This document shows positions 5,925 to 8,009 of a stretch of 8,009 bases of DNA, one piece after another. Source of the DNA: Roseburia sp. (GTDB lineage Bacteria > Bacillota_A > Clostridia > Lachnospirales > Lachnospiraceae); NCBI GenBank assembly GCA_017547315.1, contig JAFYQA010000140.1:1-8009 (forward strand). The letters are read 5' to 3'. The position numbers were made by a program, and so were the translations under genes. Under the pieces are notes generated by a model, which saw only the letters and a list, made by a program, of their open reading frames with translations, did no database searches and was not told the DNA's origin. Position 1 is the stretch's first letter, and each line of letters opens with the position of its first letter.

Positions 5925-8009
5925 ACAACAAAGGAGAATGTGATTGGAATGGAACAGCCATTTGTATTTGGATTAGACATAGGAACAAGAAATGTAGTAG
6001 GTACCGTAGGGTATTTAGAGGACGAGCATAGTTTTATTGTTCAGGCTCAGTGCATCATGGAGCATGAGACAAGAGCTATGATTGACGGTCAGATTCACGA
6101 CATTGGTCGTGTTGCCAGAACAATTACAAAAGTAAAAGAGGCATTAGAAGAACAGATTAAGCAACCGCTTACAGATGTATGTATCGCAGCTGCCGGACGT
6201 GTGTTAAAAACGATTAATGTATCAGTAGAATATGAATATCCGGAAGAATCCGTGGTAACAGCAGAAGATATTCATACATTAGACTTACTGGGCATTGAAA
6301 ACGCACAGAGTATTTTAAAAGAAGAAAATGATACACAGTACAAGTTCTATTGTGTAGGATATACAGTAGTTAAATACTATATCAATGATGAACCTTTTTC
6401 CAATATTGAAGGTCATAAAGCTCGCAAAATCAGCGAGGAGATTATTGTAACCTTCCTCCCGGAAGACGTAGTAGATGGTTTGTATTCTGCAGTAGGACAG
6501 GCAGGCTTAAATGTAGCAAGCCTTACCTTAGAGCCTATCGCTGCGATTAATATTGCTATTCCGGAAGCATTCCGTATGTTAAATATTGCTTTAGTAGATA
6601 TTGGAGCAGGTACATCCGATATTTCTGTAACAAAAGGTGGAAGTATCACAGCGTATGGTATGATTCCGCTTGCAGGTGATGAAATTACAGACTTGATTGT
6701 ACAACAGTATTTGGTAGATTTTAAAACTGCAGAAGCGATTAAGCTTGCTAGCAGCAAAGGCGGCGATATCACATACAAAGATATTATGTTGATTGAGCAT
6801 ACCATTACATCCGAAGAAATTTGGAAACTTGCAGAGTCTACCGTAGAAAAAATGACAACAGCAGTAGCGGCTAAGATTAAGGAACTCAATGGTGATAAAG
6901 CAGTCAGTGCGGCGTTTATTGTCGGTGGCGGCGGTAAAATCCATGGTTATACTGAAAGTCTTGCAGAAAAGCTTGGTATTATAAAAGAACGAGTAGCATT
7001 GCGTGGTGAAGAAGTATTACAGGAAGTAACTTTCTTACAGGACGATATTAAAAAAGACCCATTATTAGTTACACCAATTGGTATTTGTGTGAACTATTAT
7101 CATCAGAAAAATAGTTTTATTATGGTGCGTTTAAATGGGGAGCGTGTAAAATTATACAATAATAATAAGTTGACGATTGTGGATGCTGCATTACAGGCAG
7201 GTTTAAAGAATGAGGATTTGTTCCCAAGACGTGGAAAAGAGATTCATTACAAGATTAATGGTGTGGATAAAGTAGAACGTGGTGCAGCGGGTGAATCTGC
7301 CGTGATTACTATGAACGGAAAACCAGCAGGTATGAATACACGTTTAGAATCAAATTGTGACATTCAGATTCAGGTGTCTACGCAGGGAGAAGATGCAGTA
7401 CTTCGTGTAGAAAAATTAGAAGAATACAAAGGACAGCAGTTGACTTTTGTAGTAAACGGCACAAGAGTAACCTGCCCGAAATGCGTAGAAGTCAACGGGG
7501 AGTTAAAACCGGGAGCATACGAGATTCAGGATGGTGATGTAATCGAGGTTCGTGCTTATTATACAGTTGAGCAGATTGCGAAATTTATGGATGTAGAAGT
7601 GGATATGACAGAGGATGTTTTTGTCAATAACCGCAGTGTAGATATGGATACCCGTGTATATGACAATTTTACATTGGATTGGAAAACATTATCCTATGCA
7701 GTAGCGGAAGAACCTGGTAACAATGTAGATGAAATAGCAGCGGATGATGAAGATACCGTGGTAGAAGATGCTACAAATGATGATGTAAATCTTACGACAG
7801 CTTCAAAAGTAGACAGCATTCAGAATGTTCAGGTATACGTCAATGGGCTGCCAGTTATGTTGACCGGGAAAAGCGAATATGTTTTTGTAGATATTTTTGA
7901 TTATTATAATTTTGACTTAAAGGCTGGAAACGGACGTGGCGTGATTACTCAGTTAAATGGAGAAGATGCGGCATACGTTGCAGTTCTAAAAAATGGTGAC
8001 CAGATTAAA
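5325..8009 (+). CDS. coaE: CoaE-FtsA-like fusion frame, open at the right edge
   Basis: One frame starts at ATG 5325 (AGGGAG at 5310-5315, 9 bases upstream) and runs 895 codons to the window edge without a stop. Residues 1-200 are a full dephospho-CoA kinase. Residues 209-600 are an FtsA/PilM-type ASKHA ATPase. Residues 600-895 form a tail with repeated NG...GD-x-I signatures. The join (residues 195-215) has no linker: the last CoaE helix ends near LGFLED and the ATPase begins at MEQPFVFGLDIG. In most bacteria the two proteins are separate. A ribosome binding site and ATG at the join could also give a free FtsA-like protein. The frame lies 76 bases after polA with no clear terminator or promoter between. 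The absence of a stop is seen directly; whether a single bifunctional chain is made in vivo is not known. The last domain seems nearly complete, so the true stop is probably close to the edge. Confidence 0.8.
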   Translation, partial: MKFIGITGGVGAGKSAVLKYLSEKENIRVMLADEIAHDLMLQGTECYKKIIRAFIHEDILDCSGEFDRVKLAKIIFSSDEKRLKMNAIVHPAVKEYVKEQFVLEKEKGELDFLILEAALLIEDHYDEVCDELWYIYASPEVRKERLMTTRGYSEEKVQQIFDSQLSDEIYRKKCKVTIDNNGDLSETFLQIDKALGFLEDTTKENVIGMEQPFVFGLDIGTRNVVGTVGYLEDEHSFIVQAQCIMEHETRAMIDGQIHDIGRVARTITKVKEALEEQIKQPLTDVCIAAAGRVLKTINVSVEYEYPEESVVTAEDIHTLDLLGIENAQSILKEENDTQYKFYCVGYTVVKYYINDEPFSNIEGHKARKISEEIIVTFLPEDVVDGLYSAVGQAGLNVASLTLEPIAAINIAIPEAFRMLNIALVDIGAGTSDISVTKGGSITAYGMIPLAGDEITDLIVQQYLVDFKTAEAIKLASSKGGDITYKDIMLIEHTITSEEIWKLAESTVEKMTTAVAAKIKELNGDKAVSAAFIVGGGGKIHGYTESLAEKLGIIKERVALRGEEVLQEVTFLQDDIKKDPLLVTPIGICVNYYHQKNSFIMVRLNGERVKLYNNNKLTIVDAALQAGLKNEDLFPRRGKEIHYKINGVDKVERGAAGESAVITMNGKPAGMNTRLESNCDIQIQVSTQGEDAVLRVEKLEEYKGQQLTFVVNGTRVTCPKCVEVNGELKPGAYEIQDGDVIEVRAYYTVEQIAKFMDVEVDMTEDVFVNNRSVDMDTRVYDNFTLDWKTLSYAVAEEPGNNVDEIAADDEDTVVEDATNDDVNLTTASKVDSIQNVQVYVNGLPVMLTGKSEYVFVDIFDYYNFDLKAGNGRGVITQLNGEDAAYVAVLKNGDQIK
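5931..5951 (+). promoter_or_regulatory. Internal ribosome binding site and ATG at the CoaE/FtsA-like junction
   Basis: AAGGAG at 5931-5936 is followed by an in-frame GTG at 5940 (3-base spacing, too close) and an in-frame ATG at 5949 (12-base spacing, long but tolerated in Firmicutes). The ATG falls exactly where a stand-alone FtsA-like protein would begin (MEQPFVFGLDIG). An out-of-frame ATGTGA sits at 5938-5943. This looks like the start region of a formerly, or still, separately translated gene. Confidence 0.55.
5949..8009 (+). other. FtsA/PilM-like ASKHA ATPase portion; possible separate translation product
   Basis: From M209 of the fused frame the protein has the actin/Hsp70/sugar-kinase nucleotide fold. 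Phosphate-1 is FGLDIGTRNVVGTV (215-228, D218), phosphate-2 is ALVDIGAGTSDIS (422-434, D425), and the adenosine loop is FIVGGGGKI (531-539). The stretch around 290-395 between phosphate-1 and phosphate-2 sits where FtsA carries its SHS2 (1C) domain, and no Hsp70-like substrate domain is present. This places it with FtsA/PilM/MreB relatives that polymerise or scaffold at the membrane. It is much longer than true FtsA (~420 residues) because of a long tail, and the FtsZ/membrane-binding C-terminal amphipathic helix of FtsA is not visible in the part present. No transmembrane segment is seen. A role in division or envelope assembly is only inferred by homology; the exact function is unknown. Confidence 0.75.
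7110..8009 (+). other. C-terminal tail with repeated NG...GD-x-I units (probable tandem beta-grasp domains)
   Basis: After the last ASKHA helix (TPIGICVNYY) come about 300 residues built from short hydrophobic strands with Asn-Gly turns at 604, 645, 664, 711, 724, 840, 878 and 890. Two copies share the same spacing: NGE at 724 with GDVI at 737-740, and NGE at 878 with GDQI at 891-894. A looser third has MNG at 663-665 and CDIQI at 678-682. This strand-turn pattern resembles ThiS/MoaD/TGS-like beta-grasp folds, but no C-terminal Gly-Gly is visible. A strongly acidic, low-complexity linker (about 795-830) separates the last unit from the rest. A CPKC pair at 717-720 is isolated. Fold assignment is inference from pattern alone. 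Confidence 0.5.

Noticed and set aside
6413..6944. Two overlapping minus-strand open frames of 158 and 117 codons opposite the ATPase region
   Set aside because: They lie opposite well-supported plus-strand ASKHA motifs, have no recognisable domain and no clear start signals, and look like shadows of the codon pattern on the other strand.
7473..7484. CPKC as a zinc-binding or redox site
   Set aside because: It is a single CxxC with no second Cys/His pair nearby and lies at a strand turn where Cys could be incidental.
1..8009. CRISPR array, insertion sequence, phage or defence genes, tRNA or rRNA
   Set aside because: No regularly spaced direct repeats, transposase motifs, terminal inverted repeats or tRNA-like cloverleafs were seen; the genes are housekeeping in type.

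Overview
The window looks like chromosome from a low-GC Clostridia member, most likely of the Lachnospiraceae type. The basis is A/T-rich codon use with frequent AGA and CGT arginines, strong AGGAG-type ribosome binding sites, tight same-strand packing, and proteins of the Firmicutes style (a Pol I with a decayed proofreading domain and a long FtsA-like ATPase). This is an inference from content and style; there is no 16S or other taxonomic marker here.

Layout: everything convincing lies on the plus strand. Bases 1-63 are the last 20 codons of an unidentified gene, closed by a long, nearly perfect hairpin with a short T-run (72-129). A good sigma-A type promoter (132-160) then starts a new unit: a hotdog-fold acyl-CoA thioesterase (198-671), a large three-domain Xaa-Pro aminopeptidase (693-2483), DNA polymerase I (2528-5248), and a very long open frame from 5325 that is still open at the right edge. 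Gaps are 21, 44 and 76 bases, and I see no convincing internal terminator or promoter, so one transcript could carry all four. The products are housekeeping proteins without an obvious common pathway: thioester hydrolysis, proline-peptide breakdown, DNA repair and Okazaki-fragment processing, the last step of coenzyme A synthesis, and a cell-division-type ATPase.

The most unusual feature is the last frame. Its first ~200 codons encode a complete dephospho-CoA kinase (CoaE). With no stop codon the same frame runs into a complete FtsA/PilM-type ASKHA ATPase and then a ~300-residue tail with repeated NG...GD-x-I signatures that look like tandem beta-grasp modules. A ribosome binding site and ATG remain at the junction, so the locus may make a CoaE-FtsA fusion, a free FtsA-like protein, or both. 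I see no mobile elements, tRNA or rRNA genes, CRISPR arrays or phage genes. No stretch over 300 bases lacks a gene.
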